NCBI GenBank assembly: GCA_946480915.1
Contig: CAMLLO010000006.1
Coordinates: forward strand, 62,001 to 126,000
Source: an uncultured Sphingobacteriaceae bacterium
Lineage (GTDB): Bacteria; Bacteroidota; Bacteroidia; Sphingobacteriales; Sphingobacteriaceae
Direction: 5' to 3'
DNA length: 64,000 bases
Both the position numbers and the translations under genes were made by a program. The notes beneath the pieces are model-generated. The model was given only the letters and a program-made list of their open reading frames with translations, was not told the origin of the DNA and made no database searches. Shown here piece by piece: positions 28,592 through 36,778 of this stretch (positions are counted from its first letter, which is position 1; the number at the start of each line of letters is the position of its first letter).

Positions 28592-28639
28592 CCTGATTGA
28601 AGTGGAAAGCCCGCGCAGCGGCTTGCAACAAAAAGCAGG
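28592..28639. repeat. REP-like palindromic element, atpH-atpA gap
   Basis: The element is bounded by CCTG (28592) and CAGG (28639). It holds an inner stem AAGC/GCTT plus CGC/GCG around a 3-nt loop (28607-28624) and the phrases GATTGAAGTGGAAAG and GCAACAAAAAGCAGG. It resembles, from memory, a family of dispersed palindromes common between genes in Flavobacterium/Pedobacter-type genomes. Confidence 0.5.
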
Positions 28640-28697
28640 GCAAATTTACAATAGAGTACAGAAACAAGATTTACAATAAAAACTCATAAATAAAACT

Positions 28698-30272
28698 ATG
28701 GTAGAGGTAAGACCAGATGAAGTTTCGGCAATATTGCGTCAGCAGTTGTCGGGCTTTAAATCAGAGGCCGAACTTGAAGAAGTTGGTACCGTTTTACAAG
28801 TAGGTGATGGTATCGCTCGTGTTTACGGCCTTACCAAAGTTCAATCGGGCGAGCTTGTTGAATTTGAAACCGGGCTACAAGGAATTGTATTAAACCTTGA
28901 AGAAGACAACGTGGGTGTGGTTTTGCTTGGACCTTATAGCGAGGTTAAGGAAGGCGATACAATTAAACGTACTAAGAAAATCGGTTCAATACAAGTTGGT
29001 GACGGAATGCTTGGTCGTGTTGTAAACACGCTTGGACAACCAATTGACGGTAAAGGTCCAATTGTTGGTGATACATATGATATGCCAATCGAGCGTAAAG
29101 CTCCTGGAGTTATCTATCGTCAGCCTGTTACTGAGCCCTTACAAACAGGTATCAAAGCAATTGACGCGATGATTCCAATCGGTCGCGGCCAGCGTGAGTT
29201 GGTTATCGGTGACCGTCAGACTGGTAAAACAGCTGTTTGTATCGATACGATCATTAACCAAAAAGAATTTTACGAAGCTGGTCAGCCGGTTTTCTGTATC
29301 TATGTTGCTATCGGACAAAAAAGTTCTACAGTAGCACAGATAGTTCGTACGCTTGATGAAAATGGTGCAATGCCATATACAGTTGTGGTTGCTGCTTCTG
29401 CAGCAGATCCTGCGCCGATGCAGTTCTTTGCTCCGTTCTCTGGTGCTGCAATTGGTGAGTTTTTCCGTGATACAGGACGTCCTGCTTTGATCATTTATGA
29501 TGATTTATCTAAGCAAGCTGTTGCTTATCGTGAGGTTTCATTATTACTTCGTCGTCCACCGGGTCGTGAGGCTTATCCTGGAGACGTGTTCTACCTTCAC
29601 AGTCGTTTGTTAGAACGTGCTGCGAAGATCAATGCTTCTGATGAAATCGCTCAGGCCATGAATGACTTACCTGATTCTATCAGGCATCTGGTGAAAGGTG
29701 GCGGTTCATTAACTGCTCTTCCAATTATTGAAACTCAGGCGGGTGACGTATCAGCGTATATTCCAACCAACGTAATTTCAATTACTGATGGTCAGATATT
29801 CCTTGAATCGAACTTATTCAACGCGGGTGTTCGTCCGGCTATTAACGTAGGTATTTCTGTATCTCGTGTTGGGGGTAACGCTCAGATTAAGTCGATGAAA
29901 AAGGTTGCTGGTACATTGAAACTTGACCAGGCTCAATACCGCGAGTTAGAGGCGTTCTCTAAATTCGGATCTGACCTTGATGCTGCGACTAAATCTGTAT
30001 TAGATAAAGGTGCACGTAACGTAGAAATCTTAAAACAAGGACAGTTTTCGCCGGTAGCGGTAGAAAAACAGGTTGCTATTATCTATATCGGAACGAAGAA
30101 TTTAATGCGTCAGGTTCCGGTGGATAAAGTAAGAGAGTTTGAAAAAGAATACATTCAACAACTAGAAGTACGTAACCCTGAAGTTTTACAAGCCCTTAAA
30201 GCTGGTAAATTGGATGACAGCATAACTTCGGTTCTTGAAACTGTTGCTAAGGAATTAGCAGGACGGTATTAA
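28698..30272 (+). CDS. atpA: ATP synthase F1 subunit alpha
   Basis: A 524-residue nucleotide-binding subunit. Walker [10 protein letters not shown], the Gln-rich [54 protein letters not shown] and [10 protein letters not shown] are all present, with the usual [14 protein letters not shown] tail. It alternates with beta in the catalytic hexamer. The beta gene (atpD) is not in this window, as expected for Bacteroidota, where beta and epsilon are often encoded elsewhere. Confidence 0.97.
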   Translation: MVEVRPDEVSAILRQQLSGFKSEAELEEVGTVLQVGDGIARVYGLTKVQSGELVEFETGLQGIVLNLEEDNVGVVLLGPYSEVKEGDTIKRTKKIGSIQVGDGMLGRVVNTLGQPIDGKGPIVGDTYDMPIERKAPGVIYRQPVTEPLQTGIKAIDAMIPIGRGQRELVIGDRQTGKTAVCIDTIINQKEFYEAGQPVFCIYVAIGQKSSTVAQIVRTLDENGAMPYTVVVAASAADPAPMQFFAPFSGAAIGEFFRDTGRPALIIYDDLSKQAVAYREVSLLLRRPPGREAYPGDVFYLHSRLLERAAKINASDEIAQAMNDLPDSIRHLVKGGGSLTALPIIETQAGDVSAYIPTNVISITDGQIFLESNLFNAGVRPAINVGISVSRVGGNAQIKSMKKVAGTLKLDQAQYRELEAFSKFGSDLDAATKSVLDKGARNVEILKQGQFSPVAVEKQVAIIYIGTKNLMRQVPVDKVREFEKEYIQQLEVRNPEVLQALKAGKLDDSITSVLETVAKELAGRY

Positions 30273-30276
30273 TAGA

Positions 30277-30340
30277 GTTGAAGGTTGTGGGTTGTGAGTT
30301 GAAAGAACTTATAACCTACAACTTACAACTTACAACTTTA
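30277..30340 (+). repeat. 7-nt period repeat tract, atpA-atpG gap
   Basis: Four heptads GTTGAAG, GTTGTGG, GTTGTGA, GTTGAAA (30277-30304), one G, then five heptads AACTTAT, AACCTAC, AACTTAC, AACTTAC, AACTTTA (30306-30340). The arms are complementary (GTTG against CAAC-type words), giving a hairpin of about 30 imperfect base pairs. It ends 4 nt before the atpG start. Confidence 0.88.
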
Positions 30341-30344
30341 TAAA

Positions 30345-31229
30345 ATGGCTAATTTAAAAGAAGTAAGAAATAGAATTACATCGGTAAGTTCAACGCAGCA
30401 AATTACCAAGGCTATGAAAATGGTTTCGGCGGCTAAGTTGAAGAGAGCTACCAATGCGATTATACAGCTACGTCCATATGCTAATAAGCTTAAAGATATT
30501 CTGTCGAATCTTTCTGCAAGTCTTGAAGAATCAAGCTCGCCTTTTATACAGGAGCGAGAGCCTGTACGCGTTCTGGTAGTTGTTGTAGCTTCGAACCGCG
30601 GACTAGCAGGAGCTTTTAATGCCAATGTTATCAAAGCAGCAAACCAGTTAATTGCTGAAAAGTATTCTGAGCAGTTAGCAAATGGCAATGTTAGTATTGT
30701 TGCAGTTGGAAAGAAAGCACAAGACTTCTATGAAAAACGCAAATTCAAGGTCATTGGAAACAACAACGAATTGTATTCTGCACTTACTTTCGAAAATGCT
30801 TCGGTAATTTCTGAAGCGATAATGAAAGGTTTCGCCGATGGCGATTATGATAGAGTTGAAGTGGTATACAATCAGTTCAAAAATGCTGCTATGCAGATTT
30901 TAGTTGCTGAGCAATTGCTCCCTGTGCCACGTAGTCTGCAAGTTTCGACTACAAGTGCCTCAAAAACTGATTATATTTTGGAACCTTCGCAGGAAGAAAT
31001 TGTAAACGAATTAATTCCTAAATCGGTGAAGACACAGTTATACAAAGCAATACTCGATTCACATGCGTCTGAACATGGCGCACGTATGACTGCGATGGAT
31101 AAAGCAACCGAGAATGCGGGTGATTTATTGAAAGCCCTAAAACTTTCATACAACCAGGCCCGCCAGGCAGCTATTACAACCGAGCTTACAGAAATTGTAA
31201 GCGGTGCAGCGGCGTTGACCGGAGCTTAA
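30345..31229 (+). CDS. atpG: ATP synthase F1 subunit gamma
   Basis: A 294-residue central-stalk subunit. The N-terminal helix MANLKEVRNRITSVSSTQQITKAMKMVSAAKLKRA and the C-terminal ARMTAMDKATENAGDLLKALKLSYNQARQAAITTELTEIVSGAAAL are diagnostic. It is the last ATP synthase gene of the operon and is followed by a bidirectional terminator. Confidence 0.96.
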   Translation: MANLKEVRNRITSVSSTQQITKAMKMVSAAKLKRATNAIIQLRPYANKLKDILSNLSASLEESSSPFIQEREPVRVLVVVVASNRGLAGAFNANVIKAANQLIAEKYSEQLANGNVSIVAVGKKAQDFYEKRKFKVIGNNNELYSALTFENASVISEAIMKGFADGDYDRVEVVYNQFKNAAMQILVAEQLLPVPRSLQVSTTSASKTDYILEPSQEEIVNELIPKSVKTQLYKAILDSHASEHGARMTAMDKATENAGDLLKALKLSYNQARQAAITTELTEIVSGAAALTGA

Positions 31230-31255
31230 AAGAAAAACGAGAAAATATAAGCTTA

Positions 31256-31290
31256 AAAAATCCTGATTATTTAAAATAGTCAGGATTTTT
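31256..31290. terminator. bidirectional terminator after atpG
   Basis: AAAAATCCTGA (31256-31266) and TCAGGATTTTT (31280-31290) form an 11-bp stem with T-runs on both strands. It lies between the convergent atpG and lipoprotein genes and just overlaps the latter's stop codon. Confidence 0.85.
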
Positions 31291-31741
31291 ATTTTATAAA
31301 AATAACCGGTTCAATGCTATTACAATTGGTGCAAATAGCGGTTCCGTTTACTCTAAAGCTTAAAACATTTATTGTTTCGCAACATCTTGCTTCTTTAAAT
31401 ACCGTCTCTATCTGCAAACTATCCTCTGGTTTGTTAGCCAGTTTTATCCTGAGCTTTTGTGAGTAAGAAATTGGGAGAATGATGTATCTGTCGCTTTTGT
31501 CTGTGGTGTCTATTCCAAATGGTAGATCGGCCCCTGAGAGCGCGCTTTGGATTTTTAAGTCGGTGAGGTGATAGACCGCCGGCGCCGAAAAAAAGAGATC
31601 CTGATTGTTGGAATCTATAAATTTAAGTTTCAGCTTAACTACTGGCGCACTGCATTGATAAGCAGTACATAAATCCTCTTTAACGTTACATGCTGAAAGG
31701 AAAATGAGAATATATCCAGCAAAGAAAACCTTTAAATTCAT
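31289..31741 (-). CDS. Cys-rich lipoprotein of unknown function
   Basis: A 150-residue protein with a lipoprotein signal (lipobox LSAC, Cys18). After the signal it has further cysteines in DLCTAYQCSAP, EARCCETI and GTAICTNCN, an unusually high number for a small periplasmic protein. The body is beta-rich (VVKLKLKFIDSNNQDLFF). The pattern could mean disulfides or metal binding, but I recognise no family. It is convergent with atpG. Confidence 0.6.
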   Translation of the reverse strand: MNLKVFFAGYILIFLSACNVKEDLCTAYQCSAPVVKLKLKFIDSNNQDLFFSAPAVYHLTDLKIQSALSGADLPFGIDTTDKSDRYIILPISYSQKLRIKLANKPEDSLQIETVFKEARCCETINVLSFRVNGTAICTNCNSIEPVIFIK

Positions 31742-31879
31742 GCATTAATTACGAAATGAATCTTGGATACGTTACACAGGCTTTAGATCCCCCTTTGTAA
31801 TTTCCAGGAATTTGCTCTTGTTATCTGAGAGAAAAGTAAACTTAAAACTAGCTTGCCTGTTCAAACAAGAAAAAGAAAT

Positions 31880-32872
31880 ATGGAATACAGAAAGCTTGGC
31901 GAATCAGAATTGGAACTTTCGGTCATAACTTTCGGAGCCTGGGCAGCCGGTGGCTGGATGTGGGGCGGCACTGAACGGAATGAATCTGTAAACGCAATCC
32001 GGGCGGCTTTTGAAAATGGGGTTACTTCTATTGATACGGCACCGGTTTATGGCCAGGGCTTAAGTGAAGAAATAGTGGGGGAGGCCATTAAAGATTTGCC
32101 CAGAGATAAAGTGCAAATACTCACAAAATATGGCTTGCAATGGGAAAGCCGGCAGGGCGAATTTTATTTCAAGAGTAAAAACAATCAGGGGCGAGATATA
32201 GATATTTATAAATATGCAGGTAGGGATAGCGTAATTAAAGAGTGTGAGATCAGCTTAAAGCTTTTAGGTACCGATTATATTGACCTGTATCAAATTCATT
32301 GGCCCGATCCAACTACGCCGATCCATGAAACCATGGAAGCGGTAGAAATGCTCATTCAGCAGGGAAAAGTTAGATTTGCTGGTGTATGTAATTATTCGGC
32401 CGACCAAATGCAGGAGGCAGATAAAACGATTAAACTTGTTTCTAATCAGGTACCCTATAGCATGGTAAATAGGAAAATAGAAGAAGTTGTTGTTCCCTAT
32501 TGCATCGCCAATAAGAAATCTATATTAGCCTATAGTCCGATGGAAAGAGGGTTGTTAACCGGTAAAATAAAGCCTGGTCATCAATTTTCTGAGGGCGATC
32601 ATCGAGCAGGAATTAAGTACTTTTCCTCCGGGAATATTCTGCAGGTGAATCTCTTTTTAGATAGGATTAAACATCTGGCACACGATAAAGATATTACCCT
32701 GGGGCAGTTAGTTTTAAAATGGACGATTGAAAAGCCTGGGATTACTATTGCGTTGGCCGGCGCCAGAAATGCAGATCAGGCAGTTCAAAATGCGAAAGCT
32801 GCGTACGTTAAGTTAAGTGCCGAAGATATTAATTATATCAATCGGGAACTAGATAAGGTGGTGATTGTATAG
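31880..32872 (+). CDS. aldo/keto reductase
   Basis: A 330-residue NADPH-dependent oxidoreductase of the TIM-barrel AKR family. The ATG at 31880 (MEYRKLGESELELSVITFGAWAAGG) is the usual family start; the frame is open from a TTG at 31853. Catalytic tetrad: Asp and Tyr in SIDTAPVYGQGLSEE, Lys in ILTKYG, His in YQIHWPDP. The C-terminal cofactor region ITIALAGARNADQAVQNAKA is intact. The substrate is not predictable; the gene stands alone. Confidence 0.9.
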   Translation: MEYRKLGESELELSVITFGAWAAGGWMWGGTERNESVNAIRAAFENGVTSIDTAPVYGQGLSEEIVGEAIKDLPRDKVQILTKYGLQWESRQGEFYFKSKNNQGRDIDIYKYAGRDSVIKECEISLKLLGTDYIDLYQIHWPDPTTPIHETMEAVEMLIQQGKVRFAGVCNYSADQMQEADKTIKLVSNQVPYSMVNRKIEEVVVPYCIANKKSILAYSPMERGLLTGKIKPGHQFSEGDHRAGIKYFSSGNILQVNLFLDRIKHLAHDKDITLGQLVLKWTIEKPGITIALAGARNADQAVQNAKAAYVKLSAEDINYINRELDKVVIV

Positions 32873-33019
32873 GATTATGGCCCGGAAGTAGAACTTAATT
32901 CAGAGCAGGGATATGCATAGTAACAAAAAGCACTGGTAAGTTCCAAAACGGTTTTTGACCAAGCCAGCAATTTTAATCCGTAGCATCTTCAATATAATCA
33001 TCACTTTGTTTTCTGCCGT

Positions 33020-33232
33020 CTACCCATTCCGGTTTATTTCCGCTTTCCGTTGGATTTGGGTTAATTCCGTTCCCGTTCGAGTTGTTGATAATGAATCAGC
33101 ACCTTCAGTTTTTTCCTGATTTGGGTAGGGTTGATCTTCGCTATCGTTCTGCTCCACTTTGTCGGGATGCTGCTTGCCAATAAAGGATTCTTTTTGGGTT
33201 AATTTAAACGGAATTTTATCGTTTTCAGACAT
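33020..33232 (-). CDS. small disordered protein with apparent frame break
   Basis: A 70-residue hydrophilic frame (MSENDKIPFKLTQKESFIG..., then Asp/Glu/Gln/Pro-rich) 61 nt downstream of the transglutaminase gene, same strand. A second minus-strand frame, open at 32973-33095, overlaps its end. That frame gives a better-looking tail (NPNPTESGNKPEWVDGRKQ, then an acidic end and TAA). A one-base shift in the region 33020-33095 would join them into a protein of about 85 residues. No family is recognised. Confidence 0.45.
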   Translation of the reverse strand: MSENDKIPFKLTQKESFIGKQHPDKVEQNDSEDQPYPNQEKTEGADSLSTTRTGTELTQIQRKAEINRNG

Positions 33233-33293
33233 GCTATGTTCATTGGTTTATATATTAACCAACTCAATGCTGTTTTGTTGAATTGAATTAAAA

Positions 33294-34250
33294 CTACTGC
33301 TGTTGTTGTTCCATCCGTTCGCTGTACAATTGGAAGCTATTAACCGAAAATCCGGCCGGCTTTTCTATCGGATGATCCATCAATGGATTCTCCTCGGGAA
33401 GATCGTCTTCATAAGATACGGAAACCGACACTTCTAATGTATGTTTAGCCTGACCCTTGTAAATTCCTTTTACAGGACTGCAATCTGGAAAATTTCGTCC
33501 AACGGCTAAGCGGACATGGGTTTCATTGGCTACGCAGTTATTTGTAGGATCAAGACCCAGCCAGCCATAACCTGGCAGATAAGTTTCAACCCATGCGTGA
33601 GTTGCACCCTCTCCCCGCATGCCATTTTTGTTGGGGCAAACATAGCCACTAACATATCTGGAAGGCATGTTTAATAATCTCAACATTACAAGAAGTATAT
33701 GTGCAAAGTCCTGGCAAACACCTGCTTTTAATTTCCATACTTCATCCAGACGAGTTTCCACAGTAGTAATTCCTGGAATATATTTGAAGTTATCATATAC
33801 ATAGTTGTTATAGCGCAAAGCCGTCTTATAAGGCGTTTCATCTTTGGCCCGTTCGTTCTCGACAACTTCATTCAGCTCCTTTAGTCCCTCAAAATGTTCC
33901 AGCATCAGATAATCTACATAAGGTATTTTTGATTTGATGGATTCAAGATCTACCCATTGTTGCGTGGCAAACATATCGTCGACCGGAAGAGGCTTATGTT
34001 GTGTTGCAACTAACAACCGCGAATAGATCTCAAGTTCCGAATGCGGCATATAGTGCGAGAATGTGCCTACTTCATTGCCAAAATAATCTTTATAAATGTC
34101 AACACTTGGGTCCCCACTTATTTTTAAATCATGATTTAAAACTTCCTGATACTCATCATTAATCGGGAATAATATAATTTGATTTGCGCTATCCCGAACC
34201 AGGCCGGTATAGGTATAACGTGTAGTATGTTTGATGGTGAATTTTGGCAT
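33294..34250 (-). CDS. transglutaminase-like cysteine protease (COG1305)
   Basis: A 318-residue cytoplasmic protein with the bacterial transglutaminase N-terminal beta domain (HTTRYTYTGLVRDSANQIILFP) followed by a papain-like core. The catalytic triad is Cys179 in AGVCQDFAH, His218 in GATHAWVE and Asp234 in GLDPTNN. It has no signal peptide. It is third in a conserved trio with an alpha-E protein and a circularly permuted ATP-grasp enzyme, proposed from comparative genomics to make and cleave or crosslink a peptide-like product that is still unknown. Confidence 0.9.
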   Translation of the reverse strand: MPKFTIKHTTRYTYTGLVRDSANQIILFPINDEYQEVLNHDLKISGDPSVDIYKDYFGNEVGTFSHYMPHSELEIYSRLLVATQHKPLPVDDMFATQQWVDLESIKSKIPYVDYLMLEHFEGLKELNEVVENERAKDETPYKTALRYNNYVYDNFKYIPGITTVETRLDEVWKLKAGVCQDFAHILLVMLRLLNMPSRYVSGYVCPNKNGMRGEGATHAWVETYLPGYGWLGLDPTNNCVANETHVRLAVGRNFPDCSPVKGIYKGQAKHTLEVSVSVSYEDDLPEENPLMDHPIEKPAGFSVNSFQLYSERMEQQQQ

Positions 34251-34268
34251 CTGCTCGTTTTTGATCTT

Positions 34269-35204
34269 TTAGGAATACGCGAAGTATTGTACATTTAATG
34301 CATCTCCAATGGTATACAGCTCTTTTTTTATAGAGGACAAATAGGGGTGCAAACCTTCTTGTCTGATGGATTGTAAGGTGCTGTATTTTACCCGGCTTTC
34401 AAGCCTGCCAATTAATATCGATATTTCTTTTATTTCGGATATGTTATTATTTATTCTTAAACGGTCTAGATAACGAGTTATATGATCGACAGAATACAGA
34501 ACCGAACGGGGAAAATCGCTGTTCAGTACAACAAGTTCAAGAACATTTTCAGCTTCGAAACCTTGTCTGTAGGTTTTAAGGTATAGCTCGTAACCACCTA
34601 AAGACAATAGGAGGTGTTTCCAATACGATGTATCGGTTAACAAGTCTGGGTCATTATTGATAGTACCAAATTTAACATCCAGAATATCTGCCGATTGAAT
34701 ACTTCGTTCAAGGTATTTGCCAATGTTCATAAAGCTTGTTCCTTCACCGCGCTCCATTGTTACCTCCGCAGTTCCACAATAAAGCATTCCTTGCCTGATC
34801 AAGGTATCTAATGCGGAGAGAGGATCGTCTTTTTTAAGCGAGGAGATTAGCTTATTGTCTTTTATTAAATGATAGTACTCATTTAAGCATTGCCATAGAT
34901 CTTTGGTAATATGATCCTGAACGCTTCTAGCATTTTCGCGCGCTAGCGTGATCATATTTACGATCGAGTTCGGATTTTCTTTACCTGCTACCATATAAAG
35001 CAAAACATCTCGGCTATTGTATTCAATCTTCTTTATGCCTTCTTCGTCAAGCTTTGTATAAAGCTTGATGACAGGCCGCCATGTAAATTCATGAATTGAA
35101 TCCTGGGATGAAGCGTAATTGATTTTTAGCATTCTCAAAATGCCGTCGCTGCGCTCTATGTAACGACTTAACCAATATAAATTTGATGCAACTCTACTTA
35201 ACAT
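34269..35204 (-). CDS. alpha-E domain protein (COG2307)
   Basis: A 311-residue all-helical protein beginning MLSRVASNLYWLSRYIERSDGILRML, the signature of the alpha-E superfamily (DUF403). Other conserved parts are ENARSVQDHITKDLWQCLNEYY and FMNIGKYLERSIQSADILDVKF. The biochemical role is unknown; it is nearly always next to a circularly permuted ATP-grasp gene, as here (10-nt gap upstream, 18 nt downstream). Confidence 0.92.
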   Translation of the reverse strand: MLSRVASNLYWLSRYIERSDGILRMLKINYASSQDSIHEFTWRPVIKLYTKLDEEGIKKIEYNSRDVLLYMVAGKENPNSIVNMITLARENARSVQDHITKDLWQCLNEYYHLIKDNKLISSLKKDDPLSALDTLIRQGMLYCGTAEVTMERGEGTSFMNIGKYLERSIQSADILDVKFGTINNDPDLLTDTSYWKHLLLSLGGYELYLKTYRQGFEAENVLELVVLNSDFPRSVLYSVDHITRYLDRLRINNNISEIKEISILIGRLESRVKYSTLQSIRQEGLHPYLSSIKKELYTIGDALNVQYFAYS

Positions 35205-35214
35205 GTTGATTGAA

Positions 35215-36666
35215 TTATGATGCGAGTACCCAGGTGTCTTTACTTCCTCCGCCCTGAGAGCTGTTTACTACCATCGAGCCCTCTGTAAGCGCAACACGTG
35301 TAAGGCCCCCGGGCACAATTTCAATTCCATCAGGACCGCAAAGAGCGAAAGGTCTTAAATCGATCCTGCGCGGGGATAAGTCGCCGTTCATATAACAGGG
35401 TGCGGCCGACAGGCTAATGGTGGGCTGCGCAATAAACTGACGGGGATCCTTTAAAATTTCCTCTTTATAATTCGCAATTTCCAAGTCGGTAGCAACATAT
35501 CCCATCAGCATGCCATAGCCACCGCTGCCATTTGTTTTTTTGATAACCATATTTTGGATATGCTCGAACACATATTCCTGATGATCTTTTTTCCCTAAAT
35601 GATAGGTCGGTACATTTTTTAACAAAGGCTCTTCATTAAGGTAGTATTTTATCATGTCGGGGACATAGGAATAGATCGCTTTGTCGTCGGCAACGCCGTT
35701 CCCAACTGCGTTCACAATAGCCACATTGCCTTTCCTGTAAGCACTCATCAACCCTGCAACACCCAGAATACTTGCCGGATTAAATACCAAGGGATCGAGA
35801 TATTCATCATCTACACGCCTGTAGATTACATCCACCTGTTGACGACCATTGGTGGTCTTCATATATACTTTATGATTGTCAACCATCAAATCTCTGCCTT
35901 CCACCAGTTCTACGCCCATTAAACGTGCCAATGTAGTATGTTCAAAATAAGCGGAGTTATACGAGCCCGGACTAAGTAGTACAATCGTAGGATTTGAAAT
36001 TTGCCTTGGCGAAATAGCCAAAAGGTTTTTATATAAGATGCCAGGGTACTCGGTCACACTTCTTACCCTGCACTGGGGAAGAAGATCAGGGAAAAGTCGC
36101 TTAGTAATTTCACGATTTTCGAGCATGTAACTGACACCCGAAGGTGTACGGAGATTGTCTTCTAAAACATAATAGGTGCCGTCGCTGTCGCGGATTAGAT
36201 CGATGCCCGCAATATGAACGTAGATATCATAAGGAACAGCAACGTTGAACATTTCACGTAAAAAGTGCGGACAGGAATAAATCATTTCGATGGGAATGAT
36301 GCCATCTTTTACAATGAACATATTACTATAAATATCCTTCAGGAAAATATTTAGAGCTTTAAGGCGCTGTTTTATACCGGCCTCGATAAATGTCCAGTCT
36401 GCCGCAGTTATAATACGTGGAATTATATCAAAGGGGAATATTTTTTCTACGCCTTCGCCACTATTGTATACTGTAAATGTAATCCCCTGGCTCATAAACA
36501 GCTTTTTAGCCAGTTCTTCCTTTTTGTTCAGGTCGTCTATCGATTCTTTTGACAAGTAATCAATAACTTTTTGATAGGGCGAACGGATAGTATGTTCAGA
36601 ATTGAACATTTCATCCCAGGTGTCACTCGTCGGTTTGTATTTGTCCAGAAAATTGGATCCGCTCAT
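35215..36666 (-). CDS. circularly permuted ATP-grasp protein (COG2308)
   Basis: A 483-residue ATP-grasp ligase-like enzyme. Landmarks: FPFDIIPRIITAADWTFIEAGIKQR, VLEDNLRTPSGVSYMLENR, IVLLSPGSYNSAYFEHTTLARLMGVELVEG, VDVIYRRVDDEYLDP, the glycine-rich loop KTNGSGGYGMLMG, and PRRIDLRPFALCGPDG. These are the family's conserved blocks in normal order and length. The enzyme is expected to form amide bonds with ATP, but the substrates are unknown. It is the first gene of the trio. Confidence 0.93.
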   Translation of the reverse strand: MSGSNFLDKYKPTSDTWDEMFNSEHTIRSPYQKVIDYLSKESIDDLNKKEELAKKLFMSQGITFTVYNSGEGVEKIFPFDIIPRIITAADWTFIEAGIKQRLKALNIFLKDIYSNMFIVKDGIIPIEMIYSCPHFLREMFNVAVPYDIYVHIAGIDLIRDSDGTYYVLEDNLRTPSGVSYMLENREITKRLFPDLLPQCRVRSVTEYPGILYKNLLAISPRQISNPTIVLLSPGSYNSAYFEHTTLARLMGVELVEGRDLMVDNHKVYMKTTNGRQQVDVIYRRVDDEYLDPLVFNPASILGVAGLMSAYRKGNVAIVNAVGNGVADDKAIYSYVPDMIKYYLNEEPLLKNVPTYHLGKKDHQEYVFEHIQNMVIKKTNGSGGYGMLMGYVATDLEIANYKEEILKDPRQFIAQPTISLSAAPCYMNGDLSPRRIDLRPFALCGPDGIEIVPGGLTRVALTEGSMVVNSSQGGGSKDTWVLAS

Positions 36667-36745
36667 AGATGGAAAATTCGGTTTCTGTAAATATATGGGA
36701 AATAAAACTCAGATATTTGAACGGTACGAGTATTTTTTATTGTGT

Positions 36746-36774
36746 TTTTCTCATTTTTAAAGTAAATGAGAAAA
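36746..36774. terminator. hairpin after the aminotransferase gene
   Basis: TTTTCTCATTT (36746-36756) and AAATGAGAAAA (36764-36774) form an 11-bp stem with a 7-nt loop, 4 nt beyond the aminotransferase stop. Being A/T-rich and lacking a clear extra T-run on the minus strand, it is only a probable terminator. Confidence 0.45.
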
Positions 36775-36778
36775 TTTA

